From Desulfurococcales archaeon (lineage in GTDB: Archaea; Thermoproteota; Thermoprotei_A; Sulfolobales; NBVN01): a stretch of DNA of 64,000 bases. Below, in pieces: positions 9,024 to 17,394 of this stretch (its first letter is position 1; every line of letters begins with the position of its first letter). The notes beneath the pieces are model-generated. The model was not told the origin of the DNA and made no database searches. It saw only the letters and a program-made list of their open reading frames with translations. The position numbers and the translations under genes are program-made. The stretch lies in contig JALSOX010000025.1 in the NCBI GenBank assembly GCA_026986255.1, positions 1 through 64,000 of the forward strand, in the 5' to 3' direction.

Positions 9024-10418
9024 ATGGGTTGGCTTGAAGCTTTCGCGAAGCTGGGTGACTACTTCCCTTCGCCGCCGAGGCCAGCGAGGAAACCTGACCT
9101 TAAGAAACGATTAATATACACGGCTCTTGCATTAGTCGTTTATTACATGCTCGCATCGACCCTAGCTTTTCCATTAGTTAAGTTCCCCAACGTTCCAGGC
9201 CTGAACCTGCCGCAAATAGTTAACATAATATTCGCGTCAACTAGGGGATCAATAGCGCAGCTAGGTATAGGTCCTCTAGTGACTGCGGGTCTAATAATCC
9301 AGATACTCGCCGGTGCTAAGATCATTGACCTAGATCTAACGGATCCCAACGACAGAAGGCTATTCACCCAAGCAGAAAAAGGCATGGCGGTAATCATAGC
9401 GGCAGTTGAGGGATTCGGCTTCGCCATGTACTACAGGCTCAACATATTCATTACTCTAGCACTCTTCCTGCAGTTCATGGTCGGAGCATTCATACTGATA
9501 ATACTTGACGAAGCCATACAGAAAGGATACGGCATAGGCTCCGGTGTAAGCCTATTCATCCTAGGCGGGGTTGCCAGGCGAATAATCGTCGACATGTTCA
9601 GCCCGCTTAAGGTGCAGGGGACTAACGAATATTTCGGGTTCTTCCCATACGTAATTCAAGCAATTCAGAACGGGACACTGGATATAGAAAGGATCCTGTA
9701 CGGAAAGTACCTGCCCGGCGCGGGAACACTACCCTCGTTGACAGGGTTAATAGCGTTCATAATGCTCGTCTCGATCCTTGTTTACCTACAGCAGATGAAG
9801 GTGAACATACCTGTCACGATGCAGAGGTTACCAGGGATAAAGAGCAGGGTTCCCCTGCAGTTCCTCTACGTAACTAACATTCCTATCCTGTTAGTAGGTA
9901 TAGTATTCTCCGATCTAATATTGTTCAACAACCTCGCCTCAGCCTACCTCATTGATAAGGCGCCATGGCTGGCAAATGCGCTGAGAACCATGGTTTACTA
10001 CATGGCGCCACCGCGAACTATGCTGGAACTAATCTATGCTCCCATAAGGATAGCCGTCTACTCAGCTCTGCTAATAGGGTTATCACTACTATTCGGTCTA
10101 ATGTGGATTGAGGTGGCAGGTCTAGGTCCTGAGGCTCAGGCGGAGAACCTAGTTAAATCGGGCTTGCAGATGCCTGGACACAGGAGGAGTCCTAAACTAC
10201 TGCAGAATGTATTAGCTAAGTACATCTACCCACTAACGATCCTAAGCTCACTGATAGTCGCTGTAATAGCGCTTATAGGCTACATATTCAACGTCTACGG
10301 CTCAGGAATGGGGATATTACTAGCTGTCGGTATAGTGTACCAGCTGTACACGCAGATAGCGTACGAGAGAGCGCTAGAAACATATCCACTACTGAAGAGA
10401 CTAATAGGTGAGGGGTAA
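9024..10418 (+). CDS. secY: Protein translocase subunit SecY
   Basis: Channel subunit of the Sec translocon in the cytoplasmic membrane. The 464-residue polytopic protein has about ten hydrophobic segments, a QLGIGPLVTAGLIIQILAG block (second helix/plug region) near residue 75, and GYGIGSGVSLFILGG near residue 170. It lies after rpl15 with a 64-base gap containing CTTTTAATT, a possible internal promoter. SecE is encoded at 24163. Confidence 0.97.
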   Translation: MGWLEAFAKLGDYFPSPPRPARKPDLKKRLIYTALALVVYYMLASTLAFPLVKFPNVPGLNLPQIVNIIFASTRGSIAQLGIGPLVTAGLIIQILAGAKIIDLDLTDPNDRRLFTQAEKGMAVIIAAVEGFGFAMYYRLNIFITLALFLQFMVGAFILIILDEAIQKGYGIGSGVSLFILGGVARRIIVDMFSPLKVQGTNEYFGFFPYVIQAIQNGTLDIERILYGKYLPGAGTLPSLTGLIAFIMLVSILVYLQQMKVNIPVTMQRLPGIKSRVPLQFLYVTNIPILLVGIVFSDLILFNNLASAYLIDKAPWLANALRTMVYYMAPPRTMLELIYAPIRIAVYSALLIGLSLLFGLMWIEVAGLGPEAQAENLVKSGLQMPGHRRSPKLLQNVLAKYIYPLTILSSLIVAVIALIGYIFNVYGSGMGILLAVGIVYQLYTQIAYERALETYPLLKRLIGEG

Positions 10419-10422
10419 AAAC

Positions 10423-11046
10423 ATGAGTGAAGGGAAAGAGGCAAAAATAATAGTGATGGCTGGCTTACCCGGAGTAGGTAAGTCCACGGTCTTAAGTATA
10501 GCGCGTAAGAAGCTAGAGAACGAAGGGATCGAGGTCGAGGTAGTAAACTTCGGTGACTACATGCTTAAGTACCTTCTGGGTAAGGGTCTGGTCAAGGATA
10601 GAGACGAAATAAGGAAGCTACCTCTACGCATCCAACAGGAGGCGCAGGCGGCCGCAGGAAGAATGATTAGAGAGTACTTTAACGAAAGAGCAAGTAAGTG
10701 TAAGAAAGAATTCGTGGGCTTCGTTGACACGCATGTCCTGATAAAGACACCCACAGGCCTCTGGCCCGGACTACCGCTTCACGTGATAAGCGAGTTAAGG
10801 CCGGTAAGCATACTGCTCGTTGAGGCACCGCCCGAACAGATCGTGGCTAGGCAGTTAAGGGATAAGACAAGGTTCAGGAAAGACTACGCCGACGTGAAGC
10901 TAGTTAAGGAGTTAATGGACTTAATGAGGGTATACGCAATATCAGCAGCAACCCTAGTGGGTGCGTCAGTAAACTTCATAGTTAATGAGGAAGGGAAGCC
11001 CGACGTAGCCGCGGATCACGTAGTTAGTATTGTGAGGAACCTGTGA
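10423..11046 (+). CDS. adkA: Adenylate kinase, archaeal type
   Basis: Interconverts AMP+ATP and 2 ADP. The ATG at 10423 gives a P-loop GLPGVGKST at residues 14-22; the family's ending IVNEEGKPDVAADHVVSIV is present. The length of 207 residues matches archaeal AdkA, which differs from the bacterial enzyme and lacks the Cys zinc lid. It overlaps nothing and sits between secY and the EMC3-like gene, the standard archaeal order. Confidence 0.93.
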   Translation: MSEGKEAKIIVMAGLPGVGKSTVLSIARKKLENEGIEVEVVNFGDYMLKYLLGKGLVKDRDEIRKLPLRIQQEAQAAAGRMIREYFNERASKCKKEFVGFVDTHVLIKTPTGLWPGLPLHVISELRPVSILLVEAPPEQIVARQLRDKTRFRKDYADVKLVKELMDLMRVYAISAATLVGASVNFIVNEEGKPDVAADHVVSIVRNL

Positions 11047-11047
11047 G

Positions 11048-11509
11048 ATGTTAGTACTGCTCTACGTCGCTACGGCAGTAGTGGCTTTTTTACCTTGGAC
11101 ATTCCTGGTGAGAACCTACGCACAGAAAATAAACATTGATAACGTGGTTAGGGAACTTAAGGAAGTTGCTGATAGGCTATCTAAAACACCGCCACGTAAG
11201 GAGAAAAAGCTCAGGTTGCTTCAATCAAGGTACAAAGCATTGCGTGGGCGCGTGAGCAGGTTCTTCCTTTTCAACCTAATGGGGTTGTGGGCAGGAATAT
11301 TTACCTCCCTAATTGCTGCTAGAGCCGTGCTTTATTATGCGTCAGTGGAGTACGGGTTTCCTCTACCGCCATCCCCGCTGAACCTCCCGGGGGTATCGAT
11401 AAACGGTCAACTAAACGACTTAATACTGTATTTAGCAGTGATACTGGGGTACCAATACATACATAATGAGTTAACTGGCGTGAGTAAGCTAAGTAAGCTT
11501 AAGCAATAA
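11048..11509 (+). CDS. EMC3/TMCO1-type membrane insertase (DUF106 family)
   Basis: A 153-residue membrane protein of the archaeal family related to EMC3, Get1 and YidC, proposed to insert proteins into the membrane. Three hydrophobic segments are visible: residues 1-20, about 75-98 and about 122-142. The first two are separated by a charged, probably coiled-coil loop (NVVRELKEVADRLS ... KEKKLRLLQSRYKALR). It lies next to secY and adkA, as in many archaea. Function is inferred from the family. Confidence 0.8.
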   Translation: MLVLLYVATAVVAFLPWTFLVRTYAQKINIDNVVRELKEVADRLSKTPPRKEKKLRLLQSRYKALRGRVSRFFLFNLMGLWAGIFTSLIAARAVLYYASVEYGFPLPPSPLNLPGVSINGQLNDLILYLAVILGYQYIHNELTGVSKLSKLKQ

Positions 11510-11568
11510 CGCATATGCAGCGATAAAGGTTTTTAGCTCACTCATACCACCCCTCAAGGGGGTCGACG

Positions 11569-11835
11569 ATGGTCCGGCCGGGGTTAAGGTCTCACGCCAA
11601 GAAGAGGGTGGCAAGGAAGCTACCCGGCGGCGGGACCAGGGTGTTTTACATTAGGAGGAAACACTACAAGGCACGATGCGCCATATGTGGTAGGTTACTA
11701 GGCGGAATACCGGTTGATCCTGACATTATTAGGAGAGGAGCGAAAACGCTGAAGAGGCCGGAGAGGCCTTACGGCGGTGTAATATGCCCGGACTGCCTAG
11801 CCCGTGCTTACAGGATAGCTGTAAGGAGCGGTTAG
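11569..11835 (+). CDS. rpl34e: Ribosomal protein eL34
   Basis: Archaeal/eukaryal large-subunit protein of 88 residues. A zinc site is formed by CAICGRLLGG and CPDCLARAY. The start MVRPGLRSHAKKRVARKLPGG is typical. A 59-base gap upstream contains GGTTTTTAG, so it may have its own promoter. Confidence 0.93.
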   Translation: MVRPGLRSHAKKRVARKLPGGGTRVFYIRRKHYKARCAICGRLLGGIPVDPDIIRRGAKTLKRPERPYGGVICPDCLARAYRIAVRSG

Positions 11836-11853
11836 GTAACGAGGCGGTAATTT

Positions 11854-12456
11854 TTGACAGATAATACATCAAAGTACTGTGAGGAAAAGATAGTTATTGC
11901 GGTCAGCGGACCGCCCGGCTCCGGGAAGTCAACTTTGGCCAAGCTTTTGGCCAAGGAATTGCGGTTAAGATACGTTTCATCAGGTGCTCTCTTCAGGAGG
12001 TTAGCTAAGGAGAGAGGCATGTCCTTACTCGAGTTCACGAAACTTGCCGAGAAAGACTACAGTATAGATAGGATGATCGATGACGAAGCGAGAAAAGAAG
12101 CTATGAAGGGCTGTGTAGTAGTAGATGGCCACATAGCTGGATGGATCTTGAGGGATCTGGCCCATGTTAAGGTGTATCTTTATGCTCCCAGGGAGGTTAG
12201 GGCGTCTAGGATAGCCGTACGGGACGGTAAGTCGCTTGAGGATGCATTGAAAGACGTAATGGAGCGTGAGAGATCGGAGTCTAAGCGGTTTAAAGAAATA
12301 TATGGGATTGACGTTAATGACTTAACGGTTTTTGACGTCTGCATAAATACGGCAACGTACGGCATAGAAGAGACGTTACGCATAGCTCTTGAGGCCATAA
12401 GGGAGGCCACGAGAAAAAGCTTAAAGACCGAACCCGTAAACAAGGGTAGGTGTTAA
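11854..12456 (+). CDS. cmk: Cytidylate kinase, archaeal type
   Basis: Phosphorylates CMP/dCMP. The P-loop GPPGSGKST is at residues 19-27, followed by LRYVSSGALFRRLA, the nucleotide-binding block of archaeal Cmk. The TTG at 11854 is the only reasonable start, with GAGGCGG about 9 bases upstream. It sits between rpl34e and rpl14e, the usual archaeal gene order. Confidence 0.92.
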   Translation: MTDNTSKYCEEKIVIAVSGPPGSGKSTLAKLLAKELRLRYVSSGALFRRLAKERGMSLLEFTKLAEKDYSIDRMIDDEARKEAMKGCVVVDGHIAGWILRDLAHVKVYLYAPREVRASRIAVRDGKSLEDALKDVMERERSESKRFKEIYGIDVNDLTVFDVCINTATYGIEETLRIALEAIREATRKSLKTEPVNKGRC

Positions 12457-12459
12457 GGA

Positions 12460-12786
12460 ATGCCAGCGATTGAGGTAGGAAGGATTTGCGTTAAGGTACT
12501 GGGCCGTGAAGCAGGACGTAAGTGCGTCATAGTAGACATCATAGACGAGAATTTCGTACTCATAACAGGGCCTAAGTCCCTCACAGGCGTTAAGAGAAGA
12601 AGGGTGAACATTAACCACATAGAGCCGCTCGATAAGAAGGTAAATATAGAGAAGGGGGCTGACGATGAAGCCGTGCTTAATGCGATCAAGGAAGCCGGCC
12701 TCGAGGACTTCATGCGACAGAAAATTAAGATATCGCGCAGGGTGTTCTTAGAGACGAAGGCGCTTAAGCCGTCGGTGAGTGCATAA
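12460..12786 (+). CDS. rpl14e: Ribosomal protein eL14
   Basis: Archaeal/eukaryal large-subunit protein with an SH3-like KOW domain: [34 protein letters not shown], about residues 6-39. It has 108 residues. It begins 3 bases after the cmk stop, which forms part of the spacing from a GGTGTTAAGGA site. Confidence 0.93.
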   Translation: MPAIEVGRICVKVLGREAGRKCVIVDIIDENFVLITGPKSLTGVKRRRVNINHIEPLDKKVNIEKGADDEAVLNAIKEAGLEDFMRQKIKISRRVFLETKALKPSVSA

Positions 12787-12862
12787 GTCTTTTCCCTTGC
12801 CTGGCATGCTTCAGTAATTCCTTTTTAAACTAACACGTGCATCGAAGTAAGGGTAGGGTTGC

Positions 12863-13945
12863 ATGTCGTCTATGGGTGAGGAGTTGGTAGAGAGGGGTTT
12901 AGACTTCATAAGGAAGTTAGATGAATATGCAGGGCTAAAACGCAGGCTTGTGTTAGTGAAGCGTGAGGTCACGACGAACCCAGCTTACGGGAAGGTACCA
13001 AGTGAGAGATCGTTAAACGAGAAACTTAGGCTGGGCATTATAAACCTCGATAAGCCCCCAGGACCAACGAGTCATGAGGTAGTGGCGTGGATCAAGAAAA
13101 TGCTGGGCCTAACGAAGGCCGGGCACGGCGGGACCCTAGTTCCCCGGTGAACGCCGGGGAGGGGACATCCCAAAGTGTCCGGCGTCCTGCCCGTGGCGTT
13201 AGAGTCTGCATCGAAAATCATAGGTTACTTGATGCTCTCAACTAAGGAGTACGTGGCGGTGATGCAGCTACACGGACATGTGAGTGAGGAGCGGTTGAAG
13301 GAAGTTATTAAGAGCTTTGCTGGGCGCATATATCAGAAACCACCCGTTAGGTCGTCAGTAAAGAGAGCCCTTAGAATAAAGGAGATCTACAACATAGAGA
13401 TTCTGGAAATGCAGTACCCGTTCGTACTCATGCGCATCGAATGTGAGCACGGAACATACGTGAGGAAGTTAATCCACGATATAGGGGATATCCTAGGGGT
13501 TGGAGCCCACATGAGGGAACTCAGGAGAACACGTACGGGCCCTTTCAAGGAGGACGAAACTTTAGTCACAATGCATGAGTTATCCGAGGCCACTTACGTG
13601 TGGAAGCAGATGAATGACGACAAGCCTTTAAGCGACATAATCCTCCCTGTAGAGTTCGGTGTCTCCCACCTACCTAAAGTGATAATAACGGATGGTGCCG
13701 TGTCTGCAATAACTCACGGCGCGGACCTAGCTGTCCCAGGAATAGCGATGCTTCACGAAGGTATTAAACCAGGCGATTCCGTAGGGATATTCACACTAAA
13801 GGGTGAGCTAGTAGCTACGGGTATAGCTAAGATGAGTACCGAGCAGATAATTCAGTCGACAAAGGGAATAGCCATTAAAACAAAACGCGTCATCATGAAT
13901 AAAGACACGTACCCGAAGTTATGGGGGCGTCGAAAGAGTCAGTAA
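12863..13945 (+). CDS. cbf5: Cbf5 (TruB-family) pseudouridine synthase, gene split by a 27-nt intron
   Basis: Catalytic subunit of H/ACA RNPs, which makes pseudouridine in rRNA and tRNA. The coding sequence is join(12863-13139, 13167-13945), 351 residues. Read without splicing, it stops at TGA 13148-13150. Splicing joins G with AT to restore GAT, giving GHGGTLDPKVSG with the catalytic Asp at residue 93. The second exon carries the rest of the TruB domain (YGTYVRKLIHDIG-type block, here HGTYVRKLIHDIGDILG) and a C-terminal PUA domain ending at KLWGRRK. It follows rpl14e after a 76-base gap with CTTTTTAAAC, a likely TATA element. cbf5 introns are known from other Crenarchaea. Confidence 0.95.
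13140..13166 (+). other. Archaeal BHB intron in cbf5 mRNA
   Basis: This is a 27-nt intron. The flanks fold into a canonical bulge-helix-bulge: outer helix GGGA (13130-13133) with TCCC (13168-13171); bulge A-G^T (13138-13140); 4-bp central helix CCCT (13134-13137) with GGGG (13161-13164); bulge A-C^A (13165-13167); inner hairpin TCCCCGG (13141-13147) with CCGGGGA (13154-13160), 6-base loop. Both cuts fall after the second bulge base. The intron length keeps frame but brings in a TGA, so splicing is needed for function. Confidence 0.93.
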
Positions 13946-13980
13946 GCTTAATTTATCCCTCAATAACTCCTAAAACGGGG

Positions 13981-14065
13981 GCCGGGGTGCCCGAGCGGCC
14001 CAAGGGGCCGGCCTTGAGAGCCGGTGGGCCACGCGCCCACGCGGGTTCGAATCCCGCCCCCGGCG
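13981..14065 (+). tRNA. tRNA-Ser (anticodon TGA)
   Basis: Acceptor GCCGGGG pairs with CCCCGGC (14058-14064); discriminator G; CCA encoded at 14066-14068. The anticodon loop CTTGAGA gives TGA. A long variable arm (GGTGGGCCACGCGCCCAC region) marks a class II tRNA. The T arm is GCGGG-TTCGAAT-CCCGC. No intron. Confidence 0.95.
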
Positions 14066-14094
14066 CCAGAACCTATTAATTGGGTTTGGGGGCC

Positions 14095-15054
14095 TCACGT
14101 CATTGCAAGTATTTCTTGTGCTAGGCGCGCCGCCCCGTCAGGGTATGATGGGGGTTTACGTGATTCGGACTCCTCGAGGGCTTTCAGGAGGTTTTCAGGG
14201 GTTATGTCTTCAATAACTACAGCATTAAGTTTCTTTGCGAGAATTCTGGCGTCCTCCCATCCGGCAGTAAGCGTCCACTCGGGGTTGGGGACTATTATGA
14301 CAGGCTTACCATACGTTAGTGCTGCGTCTATGACGGTCTTCCCTAAATGGCTTACAACGACTCTCGCTCCCGCAATCCAGCGGCCGAAGTCTGGGTCAAA
14401 CCGAAATACCTTCCAGTATGGATGCGTCTTCTTATATGGTTCGGGGTCAACACGCCCTGTTTGTAGAACCACGTTCTTGAGGCCTAGCTTGGAGAATGTG
14501 TCGAATAGTATCTTGTGGCCATATGTCCCACCGGTGACCAGTATGTAACCCTTATCTTCGGGTTCATACTCTGGAAGTTCGTAGAGCGGTCCATACACCT
14601 TTCCTTTAGGATGGATCTTAAGTTGCTCTTCCCACTGAAGTACGGTTACGTGGCTGAAAGGCCTTAGCCACTTAGCACTTAGGCTAGGCTTCGTGAATCT
14701 AACGGAGCTTTCAATGTTGTAGACCTTGAACCCCTTCATCCAAGCTGTTATCGCTGGAGGTACGCTATGATTACTACCAGTACTGACAAGCACGTCATAC
14801 GAGCCCTTAATTTTCCTAAGGCTTTCAATGAAGGCTCCAGGCATACGTGCCAGCAGTTTTGCTGTGGAATCCCTAGGCCCACGAGGCTTAGATACCTCAA
14901 TAACCCTCCCATACTTAGACACTTTACTTTCCGTCCATTGATCCCCTTTAGGAATTATGAACGTCAACTCGGCACGATTGTAGAGTCTCTGGGCGACAGC
15001 CACAGCGTAACCTGTGTGCCCACCTCCACTAGCGGTTATTAACACCCTAACCAT
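14095..15054 (-). CDS. Alg14-Alg13-type fused glycosyltransferase (Agl24-like)
   Basis: Probable GT28-family enzyme adding a GlcNAc-type sugar to a lipid-linked sugar in N-glycan assembly. It is a 319-residue single chain. The N-terminal Alg14-like half starts VRVLITASGGGHTGYAVAV with the GGGH loop (residues 9-12) and a NHSVPPAITAWMKGFKVYNIESSVRF block near residue 95. The C-terminal Alg13-like half starts at GYILVTGGTYGHKILFD (about residue 170) and has WIAGARVVVSHLGKTVIDAALTYGKPVIIVPNP, the sugar-nucleotide binding region. The fusion order matches the archaeal enzyme Agl24 of Sulfolobus. There are no hydrophobic membrane helices, so it would be peripheral. It stands alone between tRNA-Ser and a conserved gene. 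Confidence 0.75.
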   Translation of the reverse strand: MVRVLITASGGGHTGYAVAVAQRLYNRAELTFIIPKGDQWTESKVSKYGRVIEVSKPRGPRDSTAKLLARMPGAFIESLRKIKGSYDVLVSTGSNHSVPPAITAWMKGFKVYNIESSVRFTKPSLSAKWLRPFSHVTVLQWEEQLKIHPKGKVYGPLYELPEYEPEDKGYILVTGGTYGHKILFDTFSKLGLKNVVLQTGRVDPEPYKKTHPYWKVFRFDPDFGRWIAGARVVVSHLGKTVIDAALTYGKPVIIVPNPEWTLTAGWEDARILAKKLNAVVIEDITPENLLKALEESESRKPPSYPDGAARLAQEILAMT

Positions 15055-15253
15055 TACTTAAGCCCAACGTAGACTGACGTATTAAGATAATAACTTAATG
15101 CTCCCGTCCCAAGCACAGCATTCACCATACATCGCCTAAGTCACGCGTATTAAGCTCTTAAAAGAGATTTCAGGGGTTCTTAAGGATTTCTGAGGTAACT
15201 TTTTGACTGAAGGTAAAAAGTAAGTAAGAGGCAGAGGTAGGTGATTAGGCAAA

Positions 15254-17002
15254 ATGTTCGTGAGAGTAAATCATGTGAGAGTACTGAAGAAATTGAAAGA
15301 GGAGAGCAACGCAGATAAGCTATCAGCGTCGAACATCGTTGCTAGGAGGGAATTCTCTAGAACAGTAATGGAGTTACATATAATGGGTTTGGTCAAAATA
15401 AGCGGAGATAACATCGTAATAACGCATGCCGGGCAACACATAGTAAAGGCGTTCGAAGCGATTAATGTGCCAGAGAACGAAATACCAGATCCCTGGATAA
15501 ACTCAGCAGTGATTTACGCCCTTGAGCTTGCCGAGCTAACTGGGTACATGCCTAAGCTATGGAGGGACATGCTCGAAGCTAGGGGATTATGGAATAACGG
15601 GACAACTAAGGCAGCCACCGAGGTATTAAAGGCTTACAGAAGCGCGCGTCCATTAATATATGTAACCCCTGAGATAGCAGAGTTCCTCATAGGCTTACCG
15701 CCTGGCCCGGCCCCACTCGATGAACTCATCGCCTTCAGAGACTCCGGCGGTTATGGGCGCAACGTGGTCAACGCGCTAGAGGCAACCAGGCTCCTTAGGA
15801 TATCACCACCAACGCAGGAGGGAAGCACGTACATCTTAACGCCAGTAGGTAGGAAGGTTCGTCGAGCCCTACTGAGGACCCCAATCTACGACTCAGTAAT
15901 TCTGGTAGACGAGAGGATTGTGGACCTGATACGGAGAGAAGACCTAAGTGAGGCAGAGATAAGTGAGCTAGAGCGCATGCACCTCAAAACAGGAACAAGA
16001 ACAACTGGTATGGGCAAGGAGCTTGTCGAAAGCTATGAGGAGCAAACCAAAATGGAGGACGTAATAGCGCCGTTCTCCATATCCGTCGAGGAACTTTCAG
16101 TCATGAAAACAATTGAGGAGTTCGCCAAGAAGTACCCGCCCGAGGAGCCCGTACCTACGTATGATGACTTAAAGGATAAGGTTCCCGGAGTTAACTTAGG
16201 CGAGATCCTCCACCTTCTCGAAGCTAAGGAACTTATAAAGAGAGTCGAGAGGCGCTCAAAAGACACTTACGAACTAACGGATGTGGGCTTAGAAGTTCTT
16301 TCCAAGCTCAGAGGCCTTGACAGAAACATCACTTCATCCGCGGTTAAGTCAGCCACTTACACAGTAGCTGGCCGTCCTCCAAAGGCAGAATGGGTTAAGG
16401 AAGGTAGAGAATTAGGCATAATATTCAACGACATAACCGAACGAGGCTGGTTCCTCATAAATGTCGCAAAGAGGATTCGCAAGAAGCCCTTCTTAACGAT
16501 ATATGATGCAAACATCGTGCATAAGATCCCAGCGAAAGGTATGAAAATAGATGAGCTGGTGAAGAACGTTGCTAATACATTAAGCGTCGATGAAGGTGGT
16601 GTTGTTAAGGCAATATCTGAAGCAGAAACAAAGGGCTTAGTTGATGTCTTACCAAATGACGTGGTGATACTCACGCATCTTGGGAGAGCAGTAAAGGACG
16701 TAATATCGATGGCATCAACTAACGAGTTACTGAAGTCAAGAATATCGATAACGCCCACACATTACAACGTGCTATTAATCATAAAAGAGAATATAGGGAT
16801 CCTTAAGAAACTGTATACGCAAAAAGATGTGAAGACTCTAATAAGTGAGGAAGTTAAGATAATTTACAACAACATAAAGAAAGTTACCAGCATATCTCTC
16901 GATGAGATCAAGAAAACATTGCAACAGCTACGGGCGTACGGACTACTAGGTCGTACAGGCATAACTGAGGCTGGAGAACTTCTCTTAAAAGCCTACGCAT
17001 AA
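15254..17002 (+). CDS. Large multi-winged-helix archaeal protein, possibly DUF505 family
   Basis: A 582-residue soluble protein of unknown function. It starts MFVRVNHVRVLKKLKEES, which recalls the crenarchaeal DUF505 family, but I could not verify this. Several internal segments repeat a winged-helix pattern of LxLLEAxxLI/VxR ... YxLTxxGxxVxxxL: about residues 35-65 (IMGLVKISGDNIVITHAGQHI), 178-205, 315-350 (LLEAKELIKRVE ... YELTDVGLEVLSKL), 455-490 and 550-580. It may be a scaffold or a nucleic-acid-binding regulator. No catalytic motif or membrane segment is seen. The ATG at 15254 follows GAGGTAGGTG. It forms a monocistron with a 200-base A/T-rich upstream region. Confidence 0.6.
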   Translation: MFVRVNHVRVLKKLKEESNADKLSASNIVARREFSRTVMELHIMGLVKISGDNIVITHAGQHIVKAFEAINVPENEIPDPWINSAVIYALELAELTGYMPKLWRDMLEARGLWNNGTTKAATEVLKAYRSARPLIYVTPEIAEFLIGLPPGPAPLDELIAFRDSGGYGRNVVNALEATRLLRISPPTQEGSTYILTPVGRKVRRALLRTPIYDSVILVDERIVDLIRREDLSEAEISELERMHLKTGTRTTGMGKELVESYEEQTKMEDVIAPFSISVEELSVMKTIEEFAKKYPPEEPVPTYDDLKDKVPGVNLGEILHLLEAKELIKRVERRSKDTYELTDVGLEVLSKLRGLDRNITSSAVKSATYTVAGRPPKAEWVKEGRELGIIFNDITERGWFLINVAKRIRKKPFLTIYDANIVHKIPAKGMKIDELVKNVANTLSVDEGGVVKAISEAETKGLVDVLPNDVVILTHLGRAVKDVISMASTNELLKSRISITPTHYNVLLIIKENIGILKKLYTQKDVKTLISEEVKIIYNNIKKVTSISLDEIKKTLQQLRAYGLLGRTGITEAGELLLKAYA

Positions 17003-17102
17003 ATCACACGTTTTAATTTTCAAAAATTACTATAAACCCATGATCAAGAATTAGGATGCCCAGCGGATACAGTTAAATCTCCTGATTCTTAGGTATTGAT
17101 TG

Positions 17103-17177
17103 AATGCGGTCATATGATGAGAAGAGGGTCTCGTGACATAGCGGATGATTTGAGCCGGAAATGCTGAAGACCGCATT
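17103..17177 (+). ncRNA. Box C/D sRNA (2'-O-methylation guide), strong candidate
   Basis: All parts of an archaeal C/D guide are in order. A 9-bp perfect terminal stem pairs AATGCGGTC (17103-17111) with GACCGCATT (17169-17177). Box C is ATGATGA (17114-17120) and the first guide is 17121-17132 (12 nt). Box D' is GTGA (17133-17136, one mismatch to CTGA), then a C'-like GGATGA (17143-17148). A second guide of about 15 nt ends at 17163, and box D CTGA is at 17164-17167. A T-run at 17207-17212 could end transcription. By the D+5 rule the modified bases would be opposite A17159 and G17128. Targets were not identified. No protein gene covers the segment. Confidence 0.72.
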
Positions 17178-17247
17178 TACCTGTCACCGTGAGAAGTCAT
17201 TACTGATTTTTTATTTGCGGCAGTCCGCTGTTGGAAGGATGATCTGG

Positions 17248-17323
17248 TGCGGCGGCCGGGATTTGAACCCGGGACCTCCGGCTTGGAAGGCCGGCGTCCT
17301 AGACCAGGCTAGACGACCGCCGC
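17248..17323 (-). tRNA. tRNA-Gly (anticodon TCC)
   Basis: Read on the minus strand, acceptor GCGGCGG pairs with CCGCCGC; the anticodon stem is CCGGC/GCCGG with loop CTTCCAA, anticodon TCC. The T arm is CCGGG-TTCAAAT-CCCGG; discriminator A; CCA encoded (17245-17247). No intron. It is convergent with the C/D sRNA candidate. Confidence 0.95.
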
Positions 17324-17394
17324 CATACAATTTAAGGGCGTAGGGGGTTTAAGCTTTTAGCGCCTCAGACTACCAAGAAGGCTGGGGCGGTATC

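Noticed and set aside
12863..13945. cbf5 as a frameshifted pseudogene or two separate genes
   Set aside because: The two parts are in the same frame, the missing residues are exactly the catalytic GAT codon, and the junction forms a full BHB motif; an intron explains it better.
17161..17343. 60-codon plus-strand ORF over the tRNA-Gly region
   Set aside because: It runs antisense through tRNA-Gly and over the end of the C/D sRNA; its composition only reflects the tRNA.
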